From Spirulina sp. CCY15215 (GTDB lineage Bacteria > Cyanobacteriota > Cyanobacteriia > Cyanobacteriales > Spirulinaceae): a DNA stretch of 41,242 nucleotides. Below the pieces are notes generated by a model. The model was not told the origin of the DNA, did not search any database, and was given only the letters and a program-made list of their open reading frames with translations. The translations under genes and the position numbers were made by a program. The stretch is taken from assembly GCF_016888125.1 (NCBI RefSeq), contig NZ_JACSWA010000484.1:1-41242 (forward strand), given 5' to 3'. Shown piece after piece: positions 33,585 to 41,242 of this stretch. Position 1 is the first letter of the stretch, and the number at the start of each line of letters is the position of its first letter.

Positions 33585-33926
33585 CTAATTTCCCAAGTTC
33601 ACACCATATCCACTTCTGACGACACTAAAAGAATACTCTAAAATTTCCGAGGATTGTCGGAGGGCTTCTTCTTCATTGGCAACCATCACGATGTTACACA
33701 GTCCAAAGGTATCAATATACCAGTAAAACCAACCGGAGGTCCCGTCAAAGTTGCACTCATCAACGTCAACTTGAAACCCCTCATAGGTTTTGGTTAGGAG
33801 GAAGGGAGAAGGAAACGCAAATAGCCCCAGAATACAAATTACAGGTAAGGCGCGATCGCCAAGGAAGAATCCCTGGGGGAAAATAGCGTAGATTCTTTGA
33901 ATTGTTTTTGAGAAAAGTTTCAGCAT
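33585..33926 (-). CDS. Small predicted membrane protein
   Basis: A 113-residue protein with one hydrophobic segment (ALPVICILGLFAFPSPFLL, about residues 27-45). The C-terminal half looks soluble and ends with SEILEYSFSVVRSGYGVNLGN. Three Cys lie at 31, 58 and 77. It lies 45 bases before the EgtD start on the same strand. I do not recognise the family; short, with no ribosome binding site noted. Confidence 0.5.
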   Translation of the reverse strand: MLKLFSKTIQRIYAIFPQGFFLGDRALPVICILGLFAFPSPFLLTKTYEGFQVDVDECNFDGTSGWFYWYIDTFGLCNIVMVANEEEALRQSSEILEYSFSVVRSGYGVNLGN

Positions 33927-34049
33927 CTTAGATTAAGAGAGTGGCATTTAGGGACAGGGAAGAGTAAAAAGGAATGAGGAAATTAAATTTAAGGCGATCG
34001 CCTGACTAATTTTCCGACTCCGATCCTCTACCTCGCTATTTATCCAATT

Positions 34050-35183
34050 ATGACAGTACCTTTTGTCGATCTTTCTCTACAACACCAACCCCTAGAAGCC
34101 AAGATTCAAGAAGCCCTCATGACGGTAGTTCGAGATGGGGACTTTATTTTAGGCAAAGCGGTGACGGAGTTTGAACGTGCTTTTGCGGCGGCTTCAGGGG
34201 TTAAATATGGGGTGGGGGTGAGTTCCGGTACCGAAGCGATCGCCCTGGGTTTGCAAGCGAATGGCATTGGGGTTGGAGATGAAGTTCTCATTCCCACTAA
34301 CACCTTTATTGCCACGGTAATTGGGGCATTGCGAAGCGGTGCTAAACCGGTTCTCGTAGACTGCGATCCCGCAACGGCTTTAATCGATCTTGAAGCCGCA
34401 GCCAAAGCCATTACCCCTCAAACTAAGGCGATTATACCCGTTCATCTCTACGGACAGATGGTTTCTCCCTCTCGCTTGCAAGACTTCGCCACAACTCATA
34501 ATCTCCTGATTTTGGAAGACGCAGCCCAGGCTCATTTGGCGGAACGGGAGGGGAGAAAAGCGGGTACAATCGGTCAAGCTGCGGCTTATAGTTTTTACCC
34601 CAGTAAAAATTTAGGTTCTTTGGGGAATGGCGGTATCGTCCTCACCGATGAGGAAGCGATCGCCCAGAAAATACGCTGTTATCGCAACTACGGGGCCACC
34701 CAAAAATACATTCACGAGGAATTAGGTACAAATAGTCGCCTCGACACCCTACAAGCTGCTATTCTCAATCTCAAACTGCCCCATCTTGAGGGCTGGAACC
34801 GCGATCGCAATCGCGCCGCCCGCAGCTATGATGCGGCTTTAGCGTCTTTAAATCAAGATGGTATTACCTCTCTCCACAACCAAAGCGGAACCGGGCATAT
34901 CTATCATCTTTACATCATTCGCATTAACTCTTCCTGTCCCCTGAACCGGGATGAAATGCAAAAACAACTCGGCGATCGCGGCATTCAAACCGGCATTCAT
35001 TACCCCATTCCCTGCCATCTACAACCCGCCTACAAGTTTCTGGGCCACCAAAAAGGGGATTTTCCTCATGCCGAGAAATTATGCCAAGAAATCCTTTCCT
35101 TGCCCATGTATCCAGGGCTAACAGAAGACAATATTGCGATCGTTGTGGCCGCTTTGCAAGATATTGTCACTTTCAAGGGATGA
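34050..35183 (+). CDS. DegT/DnrJ/EryC1/StrS family PLP aminotransferase
   Basis: A 377-residue sugar aminotransferase-type protein. VPFVDLSLQH (start), GVSSGTEAIALGL (about residues 57-69), TFIATV, the PLP-binding Lys in SFYPSKNLGSLGNGG (about 181-195), and YRNYG/YHLYIIRI support the family. Such enzymes transaminate dTDP- or UDP-4-keto-sugars for surface polysaccharides or secondary metabolites. No other polysaccharide gene is adjacent. The next gene starts 88 bases downstream on the same strand. Confidence 0.93.
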   Translation: MTVPFVDLSLQHQPLEAKIQEALMTVVRDGDFILGKAVTEFERAFAAASGVKYGVGVSSGTEAIALGLQANGIGVGDEVLIPTNTFIATVIGALRSGAKPVLVDCDPATALIDLEAAAKAITPQTKAIIPVHLYGQMVSPSRLQDFATTHNLLILEDAAQAHLAEREGRKAGTIGQAAAYSFYPSKNLGSLGNGGIVLTDEEAIAQKIRCYRNYGATQKYIHEELGTNSRLDTLQAAILNLKLPHLEGWNRDRNRAARSYDAALASLNQDGITSLHNQSGTGHIYHLYIIRINSSCPLNRDEMQKQLGDRGIQTGIHYPIPCHLQPAYKFLGHQKGDFPHAEKLCQEILSLPMYPGLTEDNIAIVVAALQDIVTFKG

Positions 35184-35256
35184 AGAGAGAATAAAATATA
35201 ATCGAGAAAAGGAGTCAAACTTTATTTCTCGTTATTATTGCGATCGTTACAGTTTA

Positions 35257-35274
35257 GAGGAGGAAAGAATTTTG
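35257..35274 (+). promoter_or_regulatory. Shine-Dalgarno sequence supporting a TTG start
   Basis: GAGGAGG at 35257-35263 lies eight bases before TTG at 35272. It defines a non-ATG start for the peptidoglycan-binding protein. Confidence 0.75.
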
Positions 35275-36201
35275 GACACAATTGCTTACACTCAAGGATA
35301 TCTCCTTCGCGAGGAAATGGAAGGGATTGAATACGATCTGCCTGATTTGAACTTATTCACCATCGGGAACAATTTCAGTCATTCAGTCTGCTTGAGTCTT
35401 TTAACTGCGGCCTTGGTTGCCGGAATTCTCAGTGCTGCGGATCCCGCACTGGCACAACGGATGCTGAGGGCAGGAATGCAGGGAAATGATGTTGCCGAAG
35501 TGCAAACCCTATTGAGAAATCGCGGTTATGCTATCAGTTATGGTGCCAATGGGGGCGGACGCGGAAAGTACGGACCACAAACCGCAAGCGCTGTCCGTAC
35601 TTTCCAACAAAAGATGGGTTTAACCCCCGATGGTATTGTTGGTTCTCGTACCCTTGCCGCCTTAAAAGGTTTGGGGGTTGGCGGTTCGACCGCTAATACC
35701 AGTGTTCCTGCTGTTAGCAATAGCACTGCTGCGAATACGGGAGGAAGCTATTTGACTATGGGGGCTCGAGGAGCCGCCGTGGAAGAGTTGCAAACCCTGT
35801 TGAGAAATCGCGGTTATGCTATCAGTTATGGTGCAAATGGAAGCGGTCGCGGTACATTCGGACAGCAAACCCTAGATGCGTTGCGTCAGTTTCAACGGGA
35901 TGCAAAATTGTCAGTGGATGGCGTTGCTGGACCTCGAACCATGAGTACATTGCGCGGTGGCTCTGTTGCTGCCAGTACCGGTACCGTGCGTCAAGCCAGT
36001 GCAAATATCCGTCCGTCTACTTCCGGACGCTATCGGGTCACAGCATCGGGCTTGAATATTCGCAGCAGCCCGAGTACAACTGGCACTGTTGTCGGAAACT
36101 TGAAAAACGGGGCCACGGTCAATGTCATCGGTTTTCCCAATTCAGCTTGGGCGCAAATCGGTTCGGGGCAGTATGTTGCCAGTCGTTATATTCAACAGTA
36201 G
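35272..36201 (+). CDS. Peptidoglycan-binding protein with two PG_binding_1 repeats and an SH3 domain
   Basis: About 309 residues. After a 60-residue N-terminal leader comes a hydrophobic stretch and cleavage-like ALAQ, then two peptidoglycan-binding helical units (about 75-125 and 170-220), each with GxxGxxVxELQxLLxxxGY-like RNRGYAISYGANG and VDG-or PDGIVGxRTxxAL. The C-terminal 60 residues (YRVTASGLNIRSSPSTTGTV) form a bacterial SH3 domain that binds cell wall. The protein probably acts in the periplasm on or near peptidoglycan. The TTG start is preferred over an ATG that would overlap the aminotransferase gene, because of the strong Shine-Dalgarno site. Confidence 0.85.
   Translation: MDTIAYTQGYLLREEMEGIEYDLPDLNLFTIGNNFSHSVCLSLLTAALVAGILSAADPALAQRMLRAGMQGNDVAEVQTLLRNRGYAISYGANGGGRGKYGPQTASAVRTFQQKMGLTPDGIVGSRTLAALKGLGVGGSTANTSVPAVSNSTAANTGGSYLTMGARGAAVEELQTLLRNRGYAISYGANGSGRGTFGQQTLDALRQFQRDAKLSVDGVAGPRTMSTLRGGSVAASTGTVRQASANIRPSTSGRYRVTASGLNIRSSPSTTGTVVGNLKNGATVNVIGFPNSAWAQIGSGQYVASRYIQQ
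35502..35840 (+). repeat. Duplicated 51-bp segment coding for RNRGYAISYGAN
   Basis: About 51 bases beginning GCAAACCCT near 35502 recur near 35790 with two mismatches, inside the two peptidoglycan-binding repeats. The domains outside this stretch are much less alike. Confidence 0.9.
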
Positions 36202-36232
36202 TGAATGAGTCAATCCTTGGATATTACCCTAG

Positions 36233-36249
36233 TGGGAGCGAGACGCTTC
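36233..36249. repeat. Palindromic repeat, copy C
   Basis: GGGAGCG-AGA-CGCTTCC, the one-mismatch copy of the hairpin at 17752-17768. Both are followed by a related CAC-TA...ATTATGGTA sequence and sit just after a gene stop. Confidence 0.85.
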
Positions 36250-36294
36250 CACTATTTTTAATTATGGTATTTATGCGGATTTGATATGATTAAT

Positions 36295-39075
36295 TCATTG
36301 CCCATCAACCAGAGGTTTGCTGTCGAGTTCTAATTCTGCGCTGACGATATCAGAGGTGTAGCGTGAGAGTTTAAAACCCGCTTTTTCACAGACACGCTGC
36401 ATCGCCCCATTTTCCGGGAGAATTTCTGCAACGATGCGAGATAAATTACGATCGCGCCCGATCGCCACCAAGCGTTTTAATAACTCAGTCCCTAACCCTT
36501 GATATTGAAAGCGATCGCTGACTAAAGCGGCAAATTCTGCCTCATTGGTGCCGTGTACCTCCTGCAAGCGAGCCACCGCCAGAATTTCCCGTTCTCCCGT
36601 CTCTGGGTTTTGATAATCTGCGACCAAGGCCATCTCGCGATCGTAGTCAATAAAACAGAGACGAGAGAGGCGATCGTGAGCAATTCGCGCTTTCAAAGCA
36701 ATTAAGTGAAAATAACGCAGATAAATACTCTCCTCAGATAAAGGTTCGTGAAATTTCACCGCCAAGGGTTCATCTTCCGGACGGATGGGGCGAATAGTAA
36801 CTTTTGTCCCATCTTTCATAGTCCAAGGGGCAACATACTCCAAAGGATAAGGACAAATAGCGGGTTTGGGAATGTCTTCCTCTTGCACCTCGAGATCGTG
36901 CAGCACCACCCGCGCGTCTAAAGCGATAAAGTGTTGAGAAGAAGCCAATAAGGGATTAATTTCAATTTCCTTAATCCAACGCTGTTCCACCACCAACTGA
37001 CTAAAACGGACGATCGCCTGTTCTAAAGCAGCCAAGTCTACTGCCGCTTGTCCCCTTACTCCTTGCAAGGCTTGGTAAATTTTCGTTTGCTCCATCATGC
37101 GCCGCACTAATGTAGTATTTAAAGGAGGAATAGCAAGGGAACGATCTTTAAAGACCTCCACTAAAGAACCTCCGGTACCAAACAGTAAGACGGGACCAAA
37201 TTGCGGGTCGAAACTACTGCCGATAATCAATTCATAGTCCCCGCTAGACATCTGTAACATCGGTTGCACCGTCACCCCTTGGAAATGTTCTGCCCCCACT
37301 TTCTCCGTCACCGAGGCGGCAATTCCTTGATAGGCACCCCGCACGGCCTTTTCATCCTGCAATAATAAACGCACGCCACCAACATCGGTTTTGTGAGTAA
37401 TAGTCATAGAGTTAAGTTTCAAGACCACGGGATAGCCAATTTTTGTCGCTTGTTCCACGGCTTCATCAACATGGGTAGCAACGTGAGTAGGAATGGTGGG
37501 AATTTTGTAGGCTTCTAAGAGTTGTTTCGACTCATATTCTGTGAGTAAAGTGCGCCCTTTGGCACGGATCGCCTCAATAGTTGCGGTAACGCGATCGCGA
37601 TCGAGGACATTATTTTCGCTATCCTGGGAAAGGGTAGGGGTTTCGTATAAGCCCTGTAAATTATAAGCATAGCGCCACATATAGTTAAACACCCGTGCGG
37701 CAGTATCCGGGAAAGGTAGCGTAAAAATCTTGGCATTATTGAGCAATTCTTCCCCAGGGGTAATGCTATTTCCTCCCATCCAACTAGCCAAAATTGGCTT
37801 GAGGGGATAAACTTTGCTTTGCAGGACCTCTAAAAACTTCTGGGCGGTTTGGGTGGGTGCTGTCATAGCTTGAGGGGTGAGGATCGCCAGCAAACCGTCG
37901 CTGTTGGGATCGTTGAGGGCAATTTCGATCGCCTTGCCATAGCGATCGGGGTCTGCATCTCCTAAAATATCAATGGGGTTGCTATGGCTCCAGTGAGGGG
38001 GCAAAATCTCATCAAGGGCGCGGATCGTCTCTTCCGACAGGGTAGCTAATTCCCCGCCGCCAGCAATGAGAGCATCGGTAGTGAGAACCCCCGGTCCTCC
38101 AGCATTGGTGAGGATCGTCAAGCATTTTCCTTTCGGCCTCGGTTGCTTGGCGAGGACTTCTGCCATATTAAAGAGGTCGTCAATAGTATCAACCCGCAAC
38201 ACGCCACAACGTCGGAAAGCGGCATCGAGAACATCATCGCTGCCCGCTAATGACCCTGTATGAGAGGCTGCTGCTGCTGCTGCTGCTTCTGTGCGTCCGG
38301 CTTTAATAACAATAATCGGTTTAGTGCGAGCAACTTCTCGGGCAGAAGAGAGGAAAGACCTGGCATTACCGATGCTTTCCATATAGATAACAATACTTTC
38401 CGTATGAGGATCGTCCCCGAGGTAGTCGAGGAGATCCCCCCAACCGACATCTAACATCGAACCGATGGAAACGAAGGCACTAAAACCAACATTTTCCCGA
38501 AAACTCCAATCGAGGATCGAGGTACACAATGCCCCGCTTTGGGAGATAAATCCTACCTTACCGGGACGGGCGATCGCGCCAGCAAAAGTTGCATTTAAAC
38601 CATCGATCGGGTTCATCACTCCTAAGCAATTCGGTCCGATAATTCGCATTTTGTAGCGACGGGCAATTTCTAAAATTTGTCGTTCTAGTTCAATGCCTTG
38701 AGAACCAATTTCTTTAAAGCCTGCGGAGATAACGATCGCGCCTTTGACTCCTGCTTGTCCACATTCGGCGATAACTTGGGGAACTGTCGCTGCGGGAGTC
38801 GCCACGATCGCTAGATCTACGGCGGCAGGAACGGCGCTAATACTAGGATATGCCTTAATCCCTAAAACACTCTTTCGCTTGGGGTTAACGGGAAAAACAG
38901 TACCACCGAAGGGATGTCCGATTAAGTTCCAGAGGAGAGTGCGTCCAACACTGCTGGATTTTTCGCTGGCACCAACGATCGCAACATTTTGGGGTCGGAA
39001 AAATACATCTAAGGGTTGCTGTTGATAGCCTAAGATATTTTGGGCGGGATCGGGTTGTTTCATATTGGTGGCCAT
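36295..39075 (-). CDS. ADP-forming acetyl/acyl-CoA synthetase fused to a GNAT acetyltransferase
   Basis: The 926-residue fusion has a CoA-binding Rossmann domain (about 22-120), a succinyl-CoA ligase-like domain (about 170-480; [15 protein letters not shown]), an ATP-grasp domain (about 500-715; [20 protein letters not shown]) and a GNAT domain (about 750-920; [32 protein letters not shown]). The phosphorylated His of ADP-forming acyl-CoA synthetases is kept in [11 protein letters not shown] (His272), unlike in E. coli PatZ where it is lost. The enzyme could make acyl-CoA and transfer acetyl groups to lysines. Gene stands alone on the - strand. The start ATG (MATNMKQ) has no strong ribosome binding site. 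Confidence 0.9.
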   Translation of the reverse strand: MATNMKQPDPAQNILGYQQQPLDVFFRPQNVAIVGASEKSSSVGRTLLWNLIGHPFGGTVFPVNPKRKSVLGIKAYPSISAVPAAVDLAIVATPAATVPQVIAECGQAGVKGAIVISAGFKEIGSQGIELERQILEIARRYKMRIIGPNCLGVMNPIDGLNATFAGAIARPGKVGFISQSGALCTSILDWSFRENVGFSAFVSIGSMLDVGWGDLLDYLGDDPHTESIVIYMESIGNARSFLSSAREVARTKPIIVIKAGRTEAAAAAAASHTGSLAGSDDVLDAAFRRCGVLRVDTIDDLFNMAEVLAKQPRPKGKCLTILTNAGGPGVLTTDALIAGGGELATLSEETIRALDEILPPHWSHSNPIDILGDADPDRYGKAIEIALNDPNSDGLLAILTPQAMTAPTQTAQKFLEVLQSKVYPLKPILASWMGGNSITPGEELLNNAKIFTLPFPDTAARVFNYMWRYAYNLQGLYETPTLSQDSENNVLDRDRVTATIEAIRAKGRTLLTEYESKQLLEAYKIPTIPTHVATHVDEAVEQATKIGYPVVLKLNSMTITHKTDVGGVRLLLQDEKAVRGAYQGIAASVTEKVGAEHFQGVTVQPMLQMSSGDYELIIGSSFDPQFGPVLLFGTGGSLVEVFKDRSLAIPPLNTTLVRRMMEQTKIYQALQGVRGQAAVDLAALEQAIVRFSQLVVEQRWIKEIEINPLLASSQHFIALDARVVLHDLEVQEEDIPKPAICPYPLEYVAPWTMKDGTKVTIRPIRPEDEPLAVKFHEPLSEESIYLRYFHLIALKARIAHDRLSRLCFIDYDREMALVADYQNPETGEREILAVARLQEVHGTNEAEFAALVSDRFQYQGLGTELLKRLVAIGRDRNLSRIVAEILPENGAMQRVCEKAGFKLSRYTSDIVSAELELDSKPLVDGQ
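38266..38289. repeat. GCT trinucleotide run coding for polyalanine
   Basis: Six GCT-type codons in a row (38268-38285) in the acyl-CoA synthetase gene encode consecutive Ala just before the catalytic SHTGSLAG. Small in-frame copy changes are possible. Confidence 0.75.
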
Positions 39076-39234
39076 AATTTGTTCTTTTATGCTTTTTATT
39101 ACAGCAGTTATAGGTTAAGAATTAGTTTTATTGTTCATTGAGGATTCCCGATCGCCTTGCGGGAGGAGATGCGATAATCATCTTGATTTTCGAGATTGAG
39201 AACAATTCAACTTTAGCCAGTGTAGCAAGCAATA

Positions 39235-40017
39235 TTAAAGAATAGGCGTTTTAAATAATACCAAAGAGAGTAGAAAATCCAGCATAAAAATAGCGATCCA
39301 TGTCGTAACAACAGCATTGGTAGAAGATTGTCCCACCTCCTTTGCCCCTCCCTGGGTCGTTAAACCCCAACTACAGCCGATCGCCGAGACAACAATACCA
39401 AAGAGAAACCCTTTCAGCAAAACTGCCAGCAAATCTAAAGGGGTTAAAAACGAGCGCACCGATTGTAAAAATAGCCAAGAATTGAGATGATAAAATTGCC
39501 TTGCTACCAGCATCCCAGAAATAATTCCCACGGCGATCGCGCAAATGCTTAAGAGGGGTAACATTACGCAACAGGCGATCGCCCTCGGTAAGACCAAATA
39601 ATCGATAGGATCGGTTTTTAACATCATTAACGCATCAATTTGTTCCGTTACCCGCATCGCGCCTAATTCCGCCGCATAAGCCGATCCTACCTGTCCTGCG
39701 ACAATACTCGCAGTTAATACCGGACCTAACTCCCGACAAAAGGCTAAGGCAAAGGCTCCTCCCAGGGCATTAATTGCCCCAAAACGGTTTAATTCCCGCG
39801 CGGTTTGAATGGTAAAGATGGCACTGGCGGAAATTGCGATTAAAATAACAGGTAAGAGGGAACGAGGTCCGGCTTTGGCGAGTTGTTCGAGAAAGGCACG
39901 CGGATAAATTCTGCCCTTGAAGAGGCGCAACCCGAGTTGTCCAACCAGGAGAAGTGCCATGACAAAACGCCATAGCCAAGACTGTTCGACAAAATCTTCG
40001 GATTCGGGGTTCGACAT
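39235..40017 (-). CDS. MlaE-type lipid ABC transporter permease
   Basis: About 260 residues with five or six membrane segments. The family motif region is FCRELGPVLTASIVAGQVGSAYAAELGAMRVTEQIDAL, read here in parts: FCRELGPVLTASIVAGQVG and SAYAAELGAMRVTEQIDAL. MlaE proteins form the membrane part of ABC transporters that move phospholipids or glycerolipids between membranes (Mla, TGD1). No ATPase or substrate-binding partner lies next to it, so its partners are elsewhere. The ATG at 40017 was chosen over a TTG start at 40047, which would add ten residues. Confidence 0.92.
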   Translation of the reverse strand: MSNPESEDFVEQSWLWRFVMALLLVGQLGLRLFKGRIYPRAFLEQLAKAGPRSLLPVILIAISASAIFTIQTARELNRFGAINALGGAFALAFCRELGPVLTASIVAGQVGSAYAAELGAMRVTEQIDALMMLKTDPIDYLVLPRAIACCVMLPLLSICAIAVGIISGMLVARQFYHLNSWLFLQSVRSFLTPLDLLAVLLKGFLFGIVVSAIGCSWGLTTQGGAKEVGQSSTNAVVTTWIAIFMLDFLLSLVLFKTPIL

Positions 40018-40091
40018 TGTGTAAAAAGAAAGAGGGTGCAGCCACAAGAGTCATTTTTGTGCGGGCGAAAATTAATCAGGAACAGACTCAG

Positions 40092-41108
40092 ATGATTACG
40101 AATAGGCTACACCACGGCGCAGCGAACACTATGGAAAGGGTACAAGCGCAACTTTTGGCGGGAAAAATTTTATCGGGGTTATTAGGGTTTTGTATTGGAG
40201 ATGCTTTGGGGGTTCCAGTGGAGTTTTCCCCGCGATCGCAACTGCAAAAAACTCCCGTCACGGGGATGCAAGGATACGGCACCCACAACCAACCCCCAGG
40301 AACTTGGTCCGATGAAAGTTCTTTGATGTTTTGCGTTGCTGATGCACTCTGTTGGCAAGATAATATTCAATCGGATGCTTTGGTGGATGAGACGGCAAAT
40401 TTGCTTTCTTGCTGGTACGAGGGTCAAGTTTGGACTCCTCACGGACAGCGTTTTGATATTGGCTTTACGACGGCTAAGGCGATCGCCCATTTACGGGAAG
40501 GGATATCGCCGCAACTGTCGGGGGAAACGGAGGAAATGAGTAATGGTAACGGGTCTTTAGTGAGAACTTTGCCTTTTGTTTTTTTCCATCATTTATTGCC
40601 TTTTCCGGAATTACTCGATCGCATTCATAAGATTTCACAAATTACCCACGCCCATCCGCGATCGCAAATGGCTTGCGGTTTTTATGTGAGTATCGCGATC
40701 GATTTGTTGCGAGGATACGATCCAAAAATAGCTTATTTACAAGGAATTGCTCGGATTGAGCCATTTTATTGGCACCCTCCTTATAACGATCAATTGTCTC
40801 AATTCCAGAATATTATTGGGGGAAATTTAGCCGAACTTTCCCAAGCAGAAATTCATTCGGGAGGATATACTGTTCATACTTTAGAAGCGGTTCTCTGGTG
40901 TTTATTAAATAGTTCTTCTTATACTGAAACTGTTTTAAAAGCAGTTAATTTAGGAGAGAGTACGGATACGATCGCGGCATTAGCGGGAGGTTTGGCTGGA
41001 TTATATTATGGTGTTAAAGATATTCCGGCTGATTGGATGCAAAAGATTGCCCGATTTTATGATATTTTGGCTTTGTCTGAGAGATTAGCAAAGAAGATTT
41101 TGAGTTAG
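40092..41108 (+). CDS. ADP-ribosylglycohydrolase homologue with altered metal ligands
   Basis: About 338 residues. SGLLGFCIGDALGVPVEFS (about residues 28-46) and GGYTVHTLEAVLW with LGESTDTIAALAGGLAGLYYG near the end place it in the family that removes ADP-ribose from proteins or nucleic acids. Two metal-site segments deviate: TWSDESS (about 71-77) where TDDT is usual, and GESTDT where GxDxDT is usual, so an Asp is replaced by Ser and another by Glu. It may be a weak or different hydrolase. The start at 40092 has a distant GGA; ATG at 40131 is the alternative. It lies divergent from the permease gene. Confidence 0.8.
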   Translation: MITNRLHHGAANTMERVQAQLLAGKILSGLLGFCIGDALGVPVEFSPRSQLQKTPVTGMQGYGTHNQPPGTWSDESSLMFCVADALCWQDNIQSDALVDETANLLSCWYEGQVWTPHGQRFDIGFTTAKAIAHLREGISPQLSGETEEMSNGNGSLVRTLPFVFFHHLLPFPELLDRIHKISQITHAHPRSQMACGFYVSIAIDLLRGYDPKIAYLQGIARIEPFYWHPPYNDQLSQFQNIIGGNLAELSQAEIHSGGYTVHTLEAVLWCLLNSSSYTETVLKAVNLGESTDTIAALAGGLAGLYYGVKDIPADWMQKIARFYDILALSERLAKKILS

Positions 41109-41145
41109 TGGCGATCGCAAAGCCTAGTCTTAGCTATATCGCACT

Positions 41146-41242
41146 TCAACTTCCTAAAACAAACCTGAGAATAATACCAATAGTTGTAGCAGCAATCAAA
41201 CTGAAAGCAAGATTAACAACCCATTGAGTCCCTTCTCGATAA
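41146..41242 (-). CDS. 3' end of a membrane-protein gene (partial)
   Basis: The last 31 codons of a - strand gene run from the window edge to a TGA at 41148-41146. They read YREGTQWVVNLAFSL and then IAATTIGIILRFVLGS, a hydrophobic helix followed by a short polar tail, so a C-terminal membrane segment is likely. The rest of the gene is outside the window. The frame is open without interruption, but family cannot be judged. Confidence 0.5.
   Translation of the reverse strand, partial: YREGTQWVVNLAFSLIAATTIGIILRFVLGS

Overview
The window comes from a cyanobacterial chromosome. The evidence is the very frequent HIP1 octamer GCGATCGC throughout, together with cyanobacterium-typical proteins: a CCB2/CCB4-type cytochrome b6f assembly factor, a MoeB with a fused rhodanese domain, a zinc-ribbon/kinase/pentapeptide protein, and a DUF4347/DUF4114 surface protein. 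Genus cannot be fixed from the sequence. About 30 intact genes lie on both strands in short runs, with no rRNA, tRNA, CRISPR array or complete insertion sequence that I could see.

Layout. 1-182: two heptanucleotide repeat arrays abutting recO. 183-3012 (+): recO, a 2TM protein, a repeat-bearing lipoprotein and a PKHD-type Fe(II) dioxygenase. 3068-7316 (-): cofactor assembly of complex C subunit B, and a 1178-residue DUF4347/beta-helix/anchor-D/DUF4114 surface protein. 7453-13258 (-): a tight run reading hisS, a large low-complexity protein, a phosphatase-like protein and a bestrophin channel. 13417-13653 (-): rpmB. 13947-15822 (-): an AT-rich, HIP1-free restriction-modification pair with a start-less gene remnant at its left edge. 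16043-22057: a sodium/solute symporter, an amidohydrolase, and a divergent operon of cysteine hydrolase, cupin and beta-alanine-type aminotransferase, which together look like a nitrogen-compound salvage module. 22190-26745: moeB, a secreted Cys-rich protein, pheT. 27143-30625: Ser/Thr kinase, FMN reductase, a porin remnant, and a membrane-anchored protein with a Vsr/DUF559-like nuclease domain. 30695-36201: KDPG aldolase, DUF362 protein, EgtD-family methyltransferase, small membrane protein, DegT-type aminotransferase, peptidoglycan-binding protein. 36295-41242: ADP-forming acyl-CoA synthetase fused to a GNAT domain, MlaE-type permease, ADP-ribosylglycohydrolase homologue, and the 3' end of a membrane-protein gene cut by the window edge.

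Most genes are housekeeping or widespread cyanobacterial families. The parts that most deserve attention are the membrane-anchored nuclease-like protein, the amidohydrolase/cysteine hydrolase/cupin/aminotransferase module, the restriction-modification insertion with its remnant, the acyl-CoA synthetase-GNAT fusion that keeps its catalytic histidine, and several small repeat families shared between distant intergenic regions. No single locus can be called a new system from sequence alone.
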